DNA of 64,000 bases from NCBI GenBank assembly GCA_024516035.1, contig CM044955.1:13244079-13308078 (forward strand). Reading direction: 5' to 3'. The notes beneath the pieces were generated by a model that was given only the letters and a program-made list of their open reading frames with translations, did no database searches and was not told the origin of the DNA. Below, in pieces: positions 23,190-33,544 of this stretch. The DNA comes from Bactericera cockerelli (Eukaryota; Arthropoda; Insecta; Hemiptera; Triozidae). The position numbers and the translations under genes are program-made. Each line of letters opens with the position of its first letter. The first letter of the stretch is position 1.

Positions 23190-23720
23190 CCCTGGAACTT
23201 GAAATCTATCGCGAGGACCTATATTTTTTATTATTTAATAACACATAAGACAAAATTAGCTTTCATTTAATTCATTTTAGGCCACATTCTGACGTACCGT
23301 TCTGGAGATATAAGCCAGAATGTTCGAAATTTTGACCTTTTTTTCAGACTTTTCACGTTTTTTAACAGATTCCAGCATGGAACTTAAAATTTATCGCGAG
23401 GGCCTATATTTTTTATTATTTAAAAACAAATTAGACAAAACAAGCTTTCAATTAATACATTTGAGGCCACATTTTGACGTACCGTTCTTGAGATATAAGC
23501 CAGAATGTTCGAAATTTCTACCTTTCATTCAGACTTTTCACGTTTTTTAACAGATTCCAGCGCGGAACTTAAAATTTATCGCGAAACCCTATATTTTTTA
23601 TAGTGTAAAACTGTCTCAGAACATCACATGCTTTTATTTGAGGCCTTTGTTGCCATATTCTGACAAACCGTTCTCAAAATATAGGCCAGTTTGCTACATT
23701 ATCAATATCCGCTATGATAG
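23190..23720. repeat. 185-bp tandem repeat, nearly three units
   Basis: GGAACTT followed by AAATYTATCGCGA recurs at 23194, 23379 and 23564, giving a period of 185 bp. Each unit also holds GACGTACCGTTCT, GAGATATAAGCCAGAATGTT and CAGACTTTTCACGTTTTTTA. It sits inside the Helitron-like element. Confidence 0.85.
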
Positions 23721-23756
23721 ATTTGGCTCGGGATTTTGAAATTTACAGCGATGATG

Positions 23757-23786
23757 TGGTGTGTGTGTGGTGGTGGTGGTGGTGGT

Positions 23787-23825
<39 letters not shown>

Positions 23826-23901
23826 TGTGGATCTGTGTGTGTGGATGGGTGTGTGTGTATGTGTGTGTGGTTTGTGTGTGGTGTGTTGTGGTGTGTTGTG
23901 T

Positions 23902-23974
<73 letters not shown>

Positions 23975-24240
23975 GATGTGTGTGTGTTTGTGGATGGGTG
24001 TGTGTATGTGTGATGTGTGTGGGTGTGTTGTGTGTGTGGGTGTGTTTGGGTGGGTGTCTGTGTATGGGTGTGCGTGTGGATGTGGATGTGTGTGTGATGT
24101 GTGTGTGTGTGGATGTATTTGTGTGTGGATGGGTGTGTGTGTCGATGTGTGTGTGTGTGGTTTGTGTGTGTGAGGTGTGTGTAGTGTGTGTATGTGGTGT
24201 GTGGGTGTGGTGTGTGATGTATGGGTGGTGTGTGTGTGAT
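23757..24240. repeat. (GT)n-rich low-complexity tract
   Basis: TG/GTG repeats with GGAT, GGTG and GTGG interruptions run for about 480 bp. The three overlapping Cys/Val/Trp-rich frames on the plus strand come from this tract and are not proteins. Confidence 0.95.
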
Positions 24241-24269
24241 GGCTTGGCGAAGCGGGTGCAGCCCGCTAG

Positions 24270-25427
24270 TGTCTAATATAAAATTAATAAATATTAACTA
24301 TGTTATACAGTATGAATGCGAGCTTTCATTGAATATCACTTCTTCATGCTGTCTTTTTTAATATAGTGAAGAACTGGGTCTTAGCTAAATTCAGCAGAAG
24401 AGCAAATATAATAGAATAACTCTATCCAAGTACTCGTCTGTCTGCACGGAGCTGAAATTAAACTGGAAACACTACATGCATGAACCTAATCTCGCTCCCA
24501 AATCTGATTGAGTTGGGTTAGAAGAGATTTTGAGGACGATGAAAATGGGAGAAAGACGGAATAGAATTCAAATATATTTGGAATAGAAAGAGAATGGAAT
24601 GGGAGACAAAGAAACAAATACGTAAAGAGAAAATGAATAAAAGAAGATAGGAGGAAGAAAAAATGGGAGAAAAAGAAAATGAGAGCAGGATACAAGCGAG
24701 ATTATGAGAGGAGGTGGAAAAGATTAAAGAAGAAGAAAGAAGGAGCGACGGAAAGAAGAGATGGTAAGAAAGAGAGAGTTGAGGATATAGCAAAAAAGAA
24801 AATAGAAGGGAACAGAGTGAAAACCCCAGGTATTATCAGTTATGTTATTTCCTCTCCTAGGAAAACAATAATACTTATAAGAAAAATGCAATATTTGGAA
24901 AGGAATTCATCCATAATACATGAGATACCTTGCGAGTACCCAAGCTCAATGATATTGATGATGTAATAGATAGACTGTGGGGTTTAGAGGTTTCAGTCGA
25001 GACAGTATCGTATCCAGAGTGCTAGGAATATAATTTTACGACTTGATGAGTAAGACATCACCAGAAAGAACATAAAGACTCACTTGAAAAAAAAACATTA
25101 ACAGTCGTATTTATAAACAGAAAATTTCGTCTTGAAAATGTCTCAAGTATAATTCCTTATGATTTTATTGGCCTTATTTCAAACCTGAATAATAATTACA
25201 ATAAATTTTATTATGTAGGTATTTATCTGCAATGTTCATTTATACATTTAAATTTCTCTATAGGAGCTGTGTGTACTTTTAGGGAATATTTTGTGTATAC
25301 ATAAATATGGCTCAAAATGCTAGAAACATGAGACAAGTTTTATTTGGATCCAGTTAGAAACTTTCATTAAGTATTTAACTCCGTGTTAAATTTATAATCC
25401 TTAGTTTCATAAAGGACCGTTATAAAA
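24270..25427. other. Intronic spacer, GA-rich in part
   Basis: About 24525-24800 is purine-rich on the plus strand. The remainder is AT-rich. No gene was recognised. Confidence 0.4.
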
Positions 25428-25735
25428 TAGAGAAGCAGTCAATTAGTGGAGAAGCCAGAACTACAGATTTTGTATTTTTGGTGTCTCCTCTAATTTCTTA
25501 TATCAAAAGTTTTGAGTGTAGTCTTATTGTACTGTTGTTTTTGGATACATAGAAGAGAACCGTCAATTATTGAACATGTCAAAACTGCCAACTATGGGTA
25601 GTTCTGGTATCTCTTCCATTTCATTATTTCTAATGTTTTGGGTGTTGTTTTTTTATTCGTATAGTTTAAAAGAAGTTGGCCAGTCAAATAGTGGAGATGC
25701 CAGAGCTACCAAATTGGTTTCTTATTTCAGATAAT
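25428..25735. repeat. Degenerate array of about 120-bp units
   Basis: Units begin with CAGTCAATTAGTGGAGAAGC, CCGTCAATTATTGAACATG and CAGTCAAATAGTGGAGATGC and carry CCAGARCTAC and TTTGGTGTCTCCTC or GGTATCTCTTCC. Each unit is partly self-complementary. A further unit lies at 18970-19055. Confidence 0.55.
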
Positions 25736-25799
25736 ATTTCATGGGGTTTTTTTACTATTGTAATATTCCTGTTCTGTTCATCGTAATGGTATTCACTAT

Positions 25800-25872
25800 G
25801 GTAGAGTGGAGGAGCGCACTAGTCTTGCACACAGATGACCAGGGTTCGCATATGGCTACGTAGAAAAAAAAT
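25800..25872 (+). mobile_element. SINE family F, head fragment
   Basis: GAGTGGAGGAGCGCACTAGT is the box A side, and GATGACCAGGGTTCGCATAT includes box B with one change. It is followed by a short A-run. Compare the copies at 33545, 51580 and 59816. Confidence 0.55.
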
Positions 25873-26163
25873 TCCGAATAATGCCGTTGAGTTTTTTTTA
25901 AATGTTTTTTAGTGTTTTTAATGCAATTTTTTTATTAGTTTTTATATGCAAAGTTTTTAATGTAAATTTGCAAGTAGGTACGTACAAATGTTTGGTATTT
26001 ATTTGGGAAATTTACTTAATGATCATAACACACAAAAAAATGAGATCCATTTTTACTTGTTTTCAACAAGTTCAATTTTTCATTTGATTTTTTTTTCTAG
26101 TGGTTTTTTTTAATTATTCGAAAAATTACGCAAGATTATTTTAGTCTTAGAATGTCTTCTGGG

Positions 26164-26322
26164 GGTGAAATGTTAGTACGCCTCCTCGTGGTTCACCCTG
26201 GGCAACGCAATGACATGCGGCTAAAGTACTGACAATTTTGGCGATGAGACAATCACTACCATCAGATTTGCTGATAAAGTTTAATATGTCTTCTCACTTT
26301 GAGATCTGTAATAAAGCCATAC

Positions 26323-26355
<33 letters not shown>
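26164..26355 (+). mobile_element. Retroposon family G with poly(A)
   Basis: GGTGAAATGTTAGTACGCCT, CGTGGTTCACCCTGGGCAAC, TCTTCTCACTTTGAGAT and GTAATAAAGCCATACGGT are followed by about 30 A. A second copy is at 50717-50888. The AATAAA motif just before the A-run suggests the 3' end of a LINE or a LINE-derived SINE. The small size and lack of an RNA polymerase III box leave the class open. Confidence 0.7.
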
Positions 26356-26358
<3 letters not shown>

Positions 26359-26450
26359 GGTTAATTCTGAAATTTTATATAATTATGTATGTATAAAAAA
26401 AACTTGGACAGTGGACACCCCCCTGTATATTAGGATAGAAATGAACTCAC

Positions 26451-26586
26451 CAACAACTACAAGGTAACTAGAACCGACGACTGTGTAGAACTTGGGATAG
26501 TCAGTGACCACTTCACAGCGATAGTAGTCGCTCAGTTCCCGCTGCATGTTGATCAGGCTGACTCTGGTGTCGGTGGAGTTGTTCAA
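26451..26586 (-). CDS. beat: Beaten path-like protein, exon 2 of those seen (first Ig domain, C-terminal half)
   Basis: The exon encodes LNNSTDTRVSLINMQRELSD followed by YYRCEVVTDYPKFYTVVGSS and YLVVV. YYRCEV is the F strand of the first Ig domain, whose cysteine pairs with the CTYD cysteine of exon 1. LNNST follows ITVD of that exon as in the family pattern GI-VD-L. The minus-strand acceptor is TTTCAG before TTGAACAAC (phase 0). The donor is GTGAGT after GTTGTTG (phase 1), matching the exon at 17056-17189. NNST is a potential N-glycosylation site. The aspartate in LSDYYRC stands where glycine is commonest. Confidence 0.92.
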
Positions 26587-26872
26587 CTGAAACATGGGAG
26601 AATAAGAGTAGGTGAACTAACACTGTTTTGGGAATCGATTTTTAAAATCTATTTGATCACCAAATCATCTACAATTTAGTGATCTGAGGCTTTTGTACTG
26701 TGATTTAAATCCCTATAAATATACATTATTATTATTAATTATGTATGTGTTCATTGTGTCATACATCTTCAATTCGTTCCAATAAGGAAAACCGAATAAG
26801 AAAATGCCGTTGGCATTAGCACTACCATTGATCAAGTTTTGTTTCTATAATTGTAAATATTCCTTAAATGTA

Positions 26873-27993
26873 TACAGGGTGTATGAAAAAAAAGGAGCCA
26901 GTCAAAATATCTCGTCTATGGAAGCGATTTTCAGAAAACCCTGAAACACGTGTCTCATTATAATTATGGAGGGGGAAACTTTTTCAGGGGGTTTAATTTT
27001 TCATACTCTTAACAGGGGCAGACCCAGGGGGGTCAACTTTGGAATCTTAAATGAAACCACCCTATTTGTAATAAATTTCTGAAAAGTAGTTGACATTAAA
27101 AGTATTTTTTGACAAGTTTGAGATTTTTAATCAAAACAGGGCCGGAGATATCGTCCATTTCATTTCACGGGTTTCAGTCATTTTTTTATTAGAAATAAAT
27201 TGTATTATTGTAAAAAATAGTTTTTCAATTGAATTAATGAAACTTTCCTGCTTTTTTATTACCATTAGCTTTACCAGGGAAGATTTCAAGGGGTCAACTT
27301 TTTTTCATGTTATAGAAACCATGCTTTTTCGAATATAATTTGTGAGAAATAAATGCAAGGATTCATGTTGTTCAAATTAAAATAAAAGAGGGCCCAATTT
27401 ACTTCAAAATAATGTGAAAAATTCTAAAACCCGCGGGCAGTACTAGTATCCGGCCCTGTATTCAAGGGTATCTTAAATTTAGATTAAACAACAACACTCA
27501 GTGCATTTATTTGGCACAGACTATACTAAAAAAAAGAATAGTTTTTACACAATATAAAAAAAATGACCCCTTGACACCTTCCCTGGTAAAGCTAATGATA
27601 TAAAAAAAGAATGAAAATTCAATTATTTCAGGTAGAAAGGCATGTGTTTAACATTTTTTACAAAAATACCATTAATTACTTATAAAAAATAATTGAAACC
27701 TGTGAAATAAAATGTACGATATCTCCGGCCCTGTTTTGATTAAAAATCTCAAACTTGTCAAAAAATACTTTTAATGTCAACTACTTTTCAGAAATGTATT
27801 ACAAATAGGGTGGTTCCATTTAAGATTCCAAAGTTGACCCCCCTGGGTCCGCCCCTGTTAAGAGTATGAAAAATTAAACCCCCTGAAAAAGTTTCCCCCT
27901 CTATATTATGAGAGACGTGTTTCAGGGTTTTCTGAAAATCGCTTCCATAGACGAGATATTTTGACTGGCTCCTTTTTTTTCATACACCCTGTA
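26873..27993. mobile_element. 1.1-kb fold-back DNA element with very long inverted arms
   Basis: The termini are TACAGGGTGTATGAAAAAAA and its inverse at TTTCATACACCCTGTA, with TA at each side. The arms pair almost base for base for more than 300 bp and recognisably for about 500 bp (for example CAGGGCCGGAGATATCGTCC against ACGATATCTCCGGCCCTG, and TAGCTTTACCAGGGAAG against CTTCCCTGGTAAAGCTA). Only a short centre around 27400-27520 is unpaired. No transposase is encoded. Confidence 0.9.
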
Positions 27994-28045
27994 TAATCTT
28001 TCTGTAAATAAAACTTGATCGATTTTGTATAGTAATAATAATAAT

Positions 28046-28150
28046 GTGTGTTAATCGCAATCGCAAATATTTGCTTTATTTGGGACTCAAACCATCGGGT
28101 TCCGATTAAAAGTGTGCCGCCTTATCGATAAAACTACTGAGGTCGGTCCA
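28046..28150 (-). mobile_element. SINE family B, diverged
   Basis: On the minus strand it shows ACCGACCTCAGTAGTTTTAT, ATAAGGCGGCACAC and a weak box B (GGTTTGAGTCCCA), then the tail GCGATTAACACAC. Most of the body has been lost. Confidence 0.7.
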
Positions 28151-28319
28151 AAAGACGATAACACAAATCATTGGTGCCCTCAACAGGGTTTATTTATTTC
28201 TTTACACTTTAATTTTTATAGAAAACAATCAACAGTTAACTTATTAACAATAAATTTAAAAAAAAAACCTTAAAAATTCTAAAAAAATATAGAACATTAT
28301 TAATTTTTATTTACAATCG

Positions 28320-28520
28320 TTTTGTAATGCAGGGGAAAGTTAATGCCATAGGCATTCTCTGCCACTTAACCCCGAAGTTAAGAAAGGTTGGTGTGAAGAA
28401 GGGCTTTCGTCAGTAAAACGTGGAAGTAGGAGTGCTAGAACCAACCAACTTTCATGAGGCAGAATTGAAACAATGGCGACTCCAAGTAGGTAGGTTCGGG
28501 AAAAGCAAATTTAATGAAGA
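28320..28520 (+). repeat. LINE 3'-end relics
   Basis: GTTAATGCCATAGGCATTCT and AACCCCGAAG resemble the LINE 3' module at 35870. Then AAACAATGGCGACTCCAAGT and GGTTCGGGAAAAGC resemble the reverse-transcriptase-end relic at 14080-14120. Both blocks are strongly decayed. Confidence 0.4.
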
Positions 28521-30115
28521 AATAGAAGTATTGGTTCAAGCTTTTTTTAAAATAATACACAAGTTAACTTTTGTTTTAAACTACAAGTTTTAGTTGAAGA
28601 ATTCACTTCATTTCATATTTTTCCTCGGGTAAAAGCCGTAGAAAATGAACAAAATAATCATTCTCATTAAGCCCAGAACACCGCACTCTGCGGCTCTTAA
28701 TATCCAGGTATTCATAATACCGGCTAAATCCTCTATCTCTGGATGTGTATTAATACTTTCGCCCTCAGCCAATGGTCTCGTACTTTGGCGAGGTATTAGA
28801 GAGAGGGGTTTGAGGGGGGGTGAGAGGGGGGCAGGAGGGGTGAGAGAGGGGCGAGAGGAGAGAGAGGGGGCGGGAGGGTGTTCAGGAGTTTCGGTGAAAT
28901 TTTATAAACCTCAGACTTATTGATGAGTTTTTTATCCTACCGGGTAAAACTTTCCGCTTTGTGATGATTACAATACATTTTCCAGGAATATTATACAGGG
29001 TGTTTTTTTATAGTAAACTTATTACTTTTTTTTGTAATTTTTACCCATAGAGAATAATTCTTTTTCATAATGTTGAAAAAGAGGAAGATGATCAAGCAAC
29101 CATGTACCTAGGTATCCATGGAAATATTATTCTATCGAATTTTTATATTATATTATTAATTCCGAGGAATTTCTAATATTAGAAATTTATTTGTAGCAAT
29201 AGGTATATTTTAGTATTATTTTTTTACAAAGAATTAGGTATGTAAACTGTTTCTTTCTAGTCTCAGCCCCACATTATAAATAAAGGAATTCTCATTCTAT
29301 TGTTTTCTTAAAATAATATACAAATATACATCATTTGGACGAAACGAATTATTTATTTTAATAACATCGCCTCTCGGTTTATTGAACATTGTAACTTCCT
29401 TTTTTTTAAAGAAATATTCACATTTAGACATCAAAATCAAAGAAAATTTTAAACAACATGGTATCTTAATCAACACTTCACATCACACAGGAAATGAAAG
29501 GAGACCAGAAAATTTCTTCTGGACGTCCAGGGGGTATACCCCCATCAATCCTTACACCCCCATGACAACCATCATGGACACTGAGAGTGAAAGTAGATAT
29601 AACTACTATAATTATGTTTATGGAAAGACCCTCTGGTTCTTCATCATCTTATGATGATGAAGTTACTATTGTATTTTATTTAGTTATTCATTTTATTTTT
29701 CATTTAACCAAAAATATTCTGTCCCTAAAATTCTCCTAGTAGAACTCTCTCTCTTCCGGATCCTCCCTTTGTTTATTGTCTCTTAGAAATCCTCCTGTGG
29801 TCGACAGATCATATTGTATTTATTTCGTAGCGAAACGGAATGAATTTCATAAATTCCAAACTAGGATGAATGCGTTTCCTTTAAGTCGCCTTTTGTTTCA
29901 TTTCGAATTGGAGAACATTAAAATTACGAACACAAAGGGTAAAGCGAGATTATATGTATACTTTGTCATGGATTCTCAGCAACTAAGAGTTAATGTACTA
30001 AAAGTGGGTCCTTTCCCGAAATAAACAAAAGTACTTAAACAAGTAGAGACTATGTTGGGGTGCAACACAATCAAAACCCATTTTTCATCTAATTTTCTTG
30101 AGTTACCACAAAAAA
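28521..30115. other. Intronic spacer with G-rich run and small repeats
   Basis: A G-rich tract at 28800-28880 has many G4-capable runs. TATACAGGGTGTTTTT at about 28994 is another lone transposon-like terminus. The 18-bp palindrome ATTTCTAATATTAGAAAT occurs at 29169-29186. The segment 29500-29600 (CAGAAAATTTCTTCTGG, TACACCCCCATGACA, ATGGACACTGAGAGTGA) has a diverged relative at 32965-33065. No gene was seen. Confidence 0.45.
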
Positions 30116-30187
30116 CGACTTCAGCAGATCGATCGTTATGGTAGTGAACTTGTAACCTGGAGGTTGGTGGTTCAAATCTCAAACACG
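30116..30187 (+). mobile_element. SINE family B, head fragment
   Basis: GACTTCAGCAGATCGATCGT (altered box A), AACTTGTAACCTGGAGGTTG and GTGGTTCAAATCTC (box B). The body is not recognisable. Confidence 0.65.
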
Positions 30188-30749
30188 TGGACGCTGAATA
30201 ACCAGTAACCTCAAAAGCTATACAATTATAGCTAATTTTATTTTTATTCTTCAACAGTATATTGTACGAGCATACCAAGGTTTGTATTAGATGGACAAGG
30301 ATTTTTAAAGCTATAATTTTACTTATTGGGTTGAAATTACCCTTTTATCAAAGAAAATAATTTATGTACAAAATAAGTAATGTATTGATTTAATTAGTCA
30401 ATAAATAAAAGATCAAAGATAACTGAAGGCAGACAAATATTGTACTTCCATTTACAGTAATTTTGTACACAACTTGCCCTAGAGAAGTTGTACAGCAATT
30501 AGAATTTGAAGTAAAATACTCTCACAAGGAATATAATTATTAATGTTAGTATTGGTCTGTTAAACCGTAATTTTATCAAAGAGATTAGCAATATAAATTC
30601 GTTATTTTTAGAGTAAATATAATCATTATAGTTACGTAACTAATTGAAAAGTCCGTCTGAGGACTTCATTCTACTATGTATAAATCATTTTATGTATATC
30701 CGTGTTTTTTATGTACTGGGTTCTATCAGCAGACTTATTCCGTTGTGAT

Positions 30750-30825
30750 TATTATTATAGACTGGTTGGAGTTCCACAAGAGAAGCACCAATTATCACAT
30801 CGACCTCTACTTAGATCTATTGTGA
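30750..30825 (+). repeat. Repeat H, about 76 bp
   Basis: ATTATTATAGACTGGTTGGA, GTTCCACAAGAGAAGCACCA and ATTATCACATCGACCTCTA are found almost exactly inverted at 49624-49700. It is a dispersed repeat of unknown class. Confidence 0.75.
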
Positions 30826-30881
30826 CCAGTTGATCTGTTGATTTTAATTCTGATATACGTCCTGATTGGAAGTAGTCAAGA

Positions 30882-30973
30882 CAGGCATTTTACCCTCTAT
30901 TCAATGAGAATCGTACCAGCTACCCACATTAACCTCACCCAGCCTGGGTAGGGCTGGAAATGGCAGGCTCACG
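30882..30973 (-). repeat. SINE central-domain fragment
   Basis: On the minus strand: GCCATTTCCAGCCCTACCCA, CAGGCTGGGTGAGGTTAATG, TGGGTAGCTGGTACGATTCT and GAGGGTAAAATGCC. The GTACGATTC wording is that of family C rather than of the 5S-headed SINE. Confidence 0.7.
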
Positions 30974-31383
30974 TCCTAACTTCAAACTGCAAACTCTCTA
31001 CCCTCCAAATAATTCTCTTCACTTCACCTTTACTCCTCCATCCCGAAAACTCTCTTATCTTCCTTACAACTCCCTCCTATTCCCTAAAACTCCCTCTTTC
31101 TCTCCAAAATCCTCATCCCTCCCTCCAACTTCTTCCTCCTTCGCATAACTACCTCCTCATCTCCCCTCCATGCATTACTTCTGCTGGTCCCCATTCTTTT
31201 GTCTCATATTAATATAATTCCTACTCGGGTCATTTAAATTGTCTGCAAACAGTTCTCTTTTCTGATGTATTCTCCTTGTACAGGGTTCATTTTTTGTGAA
31301 CAACATTTCTGTTTTACCGCGCTGAACTTTTTTTTTTTCTTTTCTTTTTTCTTGAACTGAGTATCTACACTTGAGATGTACAA

Positions 31384-31772
31384 TATGGATGGCTCAGAAC
31401 AAAAGGCGACCAACTCCATTTTTTGAAAAAATTCCGTTACTCATAGGACTAGATTGAGTCATCAATTATCTTTCAGTGGAACTGACGACCAACACCCTAG
31501 CTCAAATACTTTTCGATAGAGAACAGCAAAAGTGTTTGTGCACTGAATTTTTTTAAAAATATTTTCGGAGCAACAACAAACCAACTCCAGTAGACTTTCA
31601 AACACTATAACTGTCATCTTGTAGACTTTCAAAAAATATAACTGCTGTAAACTCGCAGATACCATGCAATTAAAATAAGTGAAGAATTGATAAACGACCC
31701 AAAACTTTAGAGCTGATTTACTCAAAATTGGGTTTTCTGGAGTTGGTCGCCTTTCGCTCTGAGCCATCCATA
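31384..31772. mobile_element. MITE with about 34-bp inverted ends
   Basis: The left end TATGGATGGCTCAGAACAAA continues AGGCGACCAACTCC. The right end is the inverse (GGAGTTGGTCGCCTTTCGCT followed by CTGAGCCATCCATA), with two mismatches. The 389-bp element has no transposase. It contains a local duplication around GTAGACTTTCAAA (31589 and 31622). Confidence 0.82.
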
Positions 31773-31979
31773 TATGTTTAAACAATTACTAAAGTATTCA
31801 AGGATGTATATTATTATGTATATCGTATCAGAGGTAAGTGGTACCGATGCACATTTATACATAGGTTATACAATATACATAATTATATTTATACATAATT
31901 CTGCCTCATCATTTTTTTTTTTTTTTTTCCTACTCTCATCAGAATTCCTACTTACAAAGGAACAAATACGGAGAAGATT

Positions 31980-32080
31980 TTGGAATGCCAGCATCATGAA
32001 GTCTTCACCTTGCTGGACGTTGCTTAACTTCGGTGATCTTACGAGAATCTGTGCATTCAACGCGCCATCGACGCTGGCTG
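31980..32080 (-). mobile_element. 5S-type SINE head, partial
   Basis: On the minus strand: CAGCCAGCGTCGATGGCGCG, TTGAATGCACAGATTCTCGT, GATCACCGAAGTTAAGCAAC and GTCCAGCAAGGTGAAGACTT. The body is missing past GCTGGCATTCC. It faces the full copy at 32155, so the two 5S-like heads form an inverted repeat separated by about 75 bases. Confidence 0.82.
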
Positions 32081-32154
32081 AAAACCCCCCTTAATTGAGT
32101 TAAAAATTTGGACAGATAGACTTTTCATTCCCCCACGTTTCAAAGTAAAAATGA

Positions 32155-32428
32155 GCCAGCGTCGATGGCATGTTGAATACACCGGTTCCCTTCAGAACAC
32201 CGAAGTTAAGCGACATCCAGCGAGGTTAAGACTTGGATGGGTGACCATTCAAATTCTAATTCTCGTGACGCTGGCTTTTCCCGGCCCCACTCAGGCTGGG
32301 TGAGGTCAATGTGAGTAGCAGGTTTGTGAGTTTCCTGCGAATGGAGGGTAAAACCCCCGTCGTGATATGACCATGGCAGTTGAAAGCGACGTTAAACCCC
32401 ACTTCAAAAAAAAAAAAAAAAAAAAAAA
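32155..32428 (+). mobile_element. 5S rRNA-derived SINE, full length with poly(A) and target duplication
   Basis: The head, 32155-32275 (121 nt), is a complete 5S-like sequence. GCCAGCGTC at the start pairs perfectly with GACGCTGGC at the end. ACACCGAAGTTAAGC and GACTTGGATGGGTGACC match the internal control region of 5S genes. TTTT follows directly. The body, 32280-32400, has CACTCAGGCTGGGTGAGGTC, GCGAATGGAGGGTAAAACCC and GACGTTAAACCCC, then about 23 A. AAAGTAAAAAT before and after is the target duplication. Confidence 0.9.
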
Positions 32429-33544
32429 GTAAAAATATTTATCGGACCAATTTGGGACCGTCAAGCCGGGTGCCCTAAAAAATATATAAATTTTGGGACT
32501 CCATTGAACATAACCTACAGTGTGTAATCATCCATTAAAAAGTTGAAGCATCCATTAAAAAGTTATTGTCTCTTTGAAACCAAGGTACTCACTTCATTCG
32601 GTCAGTAAAATAATGCTAATTAGGTATAAAATCTTCAACAAGATAGTCTCCATTCTCCACTTACATAACTCTAGGGAAAGTAGGCATTACCAGAGCTCTA
32701 AAAGTAATAAACAATAGAATAAAAGCAGACAACATCAGAATTGAAAGTTTCATATTAAAAAATAATAAATCTAGCAATTCAAAGAGGAAATGGGGCGGCA
32801 GTTGTGGGCTGTGTGCCCCAGGGAGATGTGTTGGTTGACTTGTTTTATAGATAAAAAAAATAATTAAGAAATATTTTTCACTAGTGAAATTTATACATGA
32901 ACACATAATATTATACTCGTACATGAACAACACTACACAATAGTAATATATACCACACACAGGACACGGAAGGAGCCCAGAAAATAGCCTCTGGGGAAAA
33001 ATACTCCATAAATGCCTTCCACCACCATGACACATACACCATGGACTCGGAAAGTAAGTAAGGAAGTACCAGAGTAAGCGACACATGGAGAAAGCAAAGT
33101 GATAAGCTAGAAGCCAGCCACGAATGGAATCGTCATACATACGGCTCTCTGTAATTGCATAAAATAAATGAAGACCAAGAAGAAGTGAAACGACACAAAA
33201 AAAAAATGTTTGTTTTAATAAATTCACAGTTAATTCTCCTGGGTTTTCTGTGTTACTTCGTTTTTGTAAATTTCGTAAAATGTCGGGACACAAGAGATCA
33301 TTATCAAAGCAATAATTATCTTCTTTTTGTTCTAGAATAAAATTCCATTCTGAATTTTCCCAAGCTCCCTCTGATCCTTTGTATACAGTGTGATAAAGTA
33401 TCCTTTCTAATACGTTATTATGATAGGGTAAGAGTGGGTAAATGTTCCAAGTAGCCACTTGCTGTGGGCTGTAGGATTTCCATAAAGTATGTACATCATA
33501 TAATATTACGAATAAATAATTTTACTTTTTATGTTACGTGCCAG
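32429..33544. other. Intronic spacer with a 265-codon open frame
   Basis: The longest open frame of the window lies here on the minus strand (33458-32661). It mixes unrelated hydrophobic stretches, has no recognisable domain, and partly overlaps a dispersed repeat (32965-33065). I treat it as non-coding apart from the possible signal-peptide exon at its end. Confidence 0.45.
32665..32753 (-). CDS. Possible signal-peptide exon of an unidentified secreted peptide
   Basis: From the ATG at 32753 the minus strand encodes MKLSILMLSAFILLFITFRA followed by LVMPTFPRV, a typical signal peptide (short charged start, long hydrophobic core, Ala/Val at the likely cleavage zone). It is followed at once by a consensus donor, GTAAGTGG. 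The exon would end in phase 2, which does not fit the Beat-like exons (the intron between 41383 and 26586 is phase 0). It would therefore belong to a separate gene nested in that intron on the same strand. No second exon was identified, so a chance match is quite possible. Confidence 0.25.

Larger units (their letters stand above)
22962..24269 (+). mobile_element. Probable non-autonomous Helitron
   Basis: The 5' end TCTCTATATATAAATGAG directly follows an A. The 3' end is a GC-rich hairpin (AGCGGG at 24251-24256 pairing with CCCGCT at 24262-24267) overlapping a terminal CTAG that is followed by T. This is the TC...CTRR, A/T-insertion layout of Helitrons. It has no terminal inverted repeats and no Rep/helicase. 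Inside are a 185-bp tandem repeat and a 480-bp GT-rich tract. Confidence 0.65.

Noticed and set aside
23714..24276. Cys/Val/Trp-rich proteins
   Set aside because: They are translations of a GT tract in three frames.
32155..32275. Genuine 5S rRNA gene
   Set aside because: It is followed by a SINE body and poly(A), flanked by a target duplication, and diverges from 5S in its last third. It is a SINE head.
32661..33458. 265-codon open frame, the longest in the window, as a single-exon gene
   Set aside because: No domain, erratic composition, overlap with a dispersed repeat relative of 29500-29600, and no gene context. Only its last 29 codons have a plausible reading as a signal-peptide exon.
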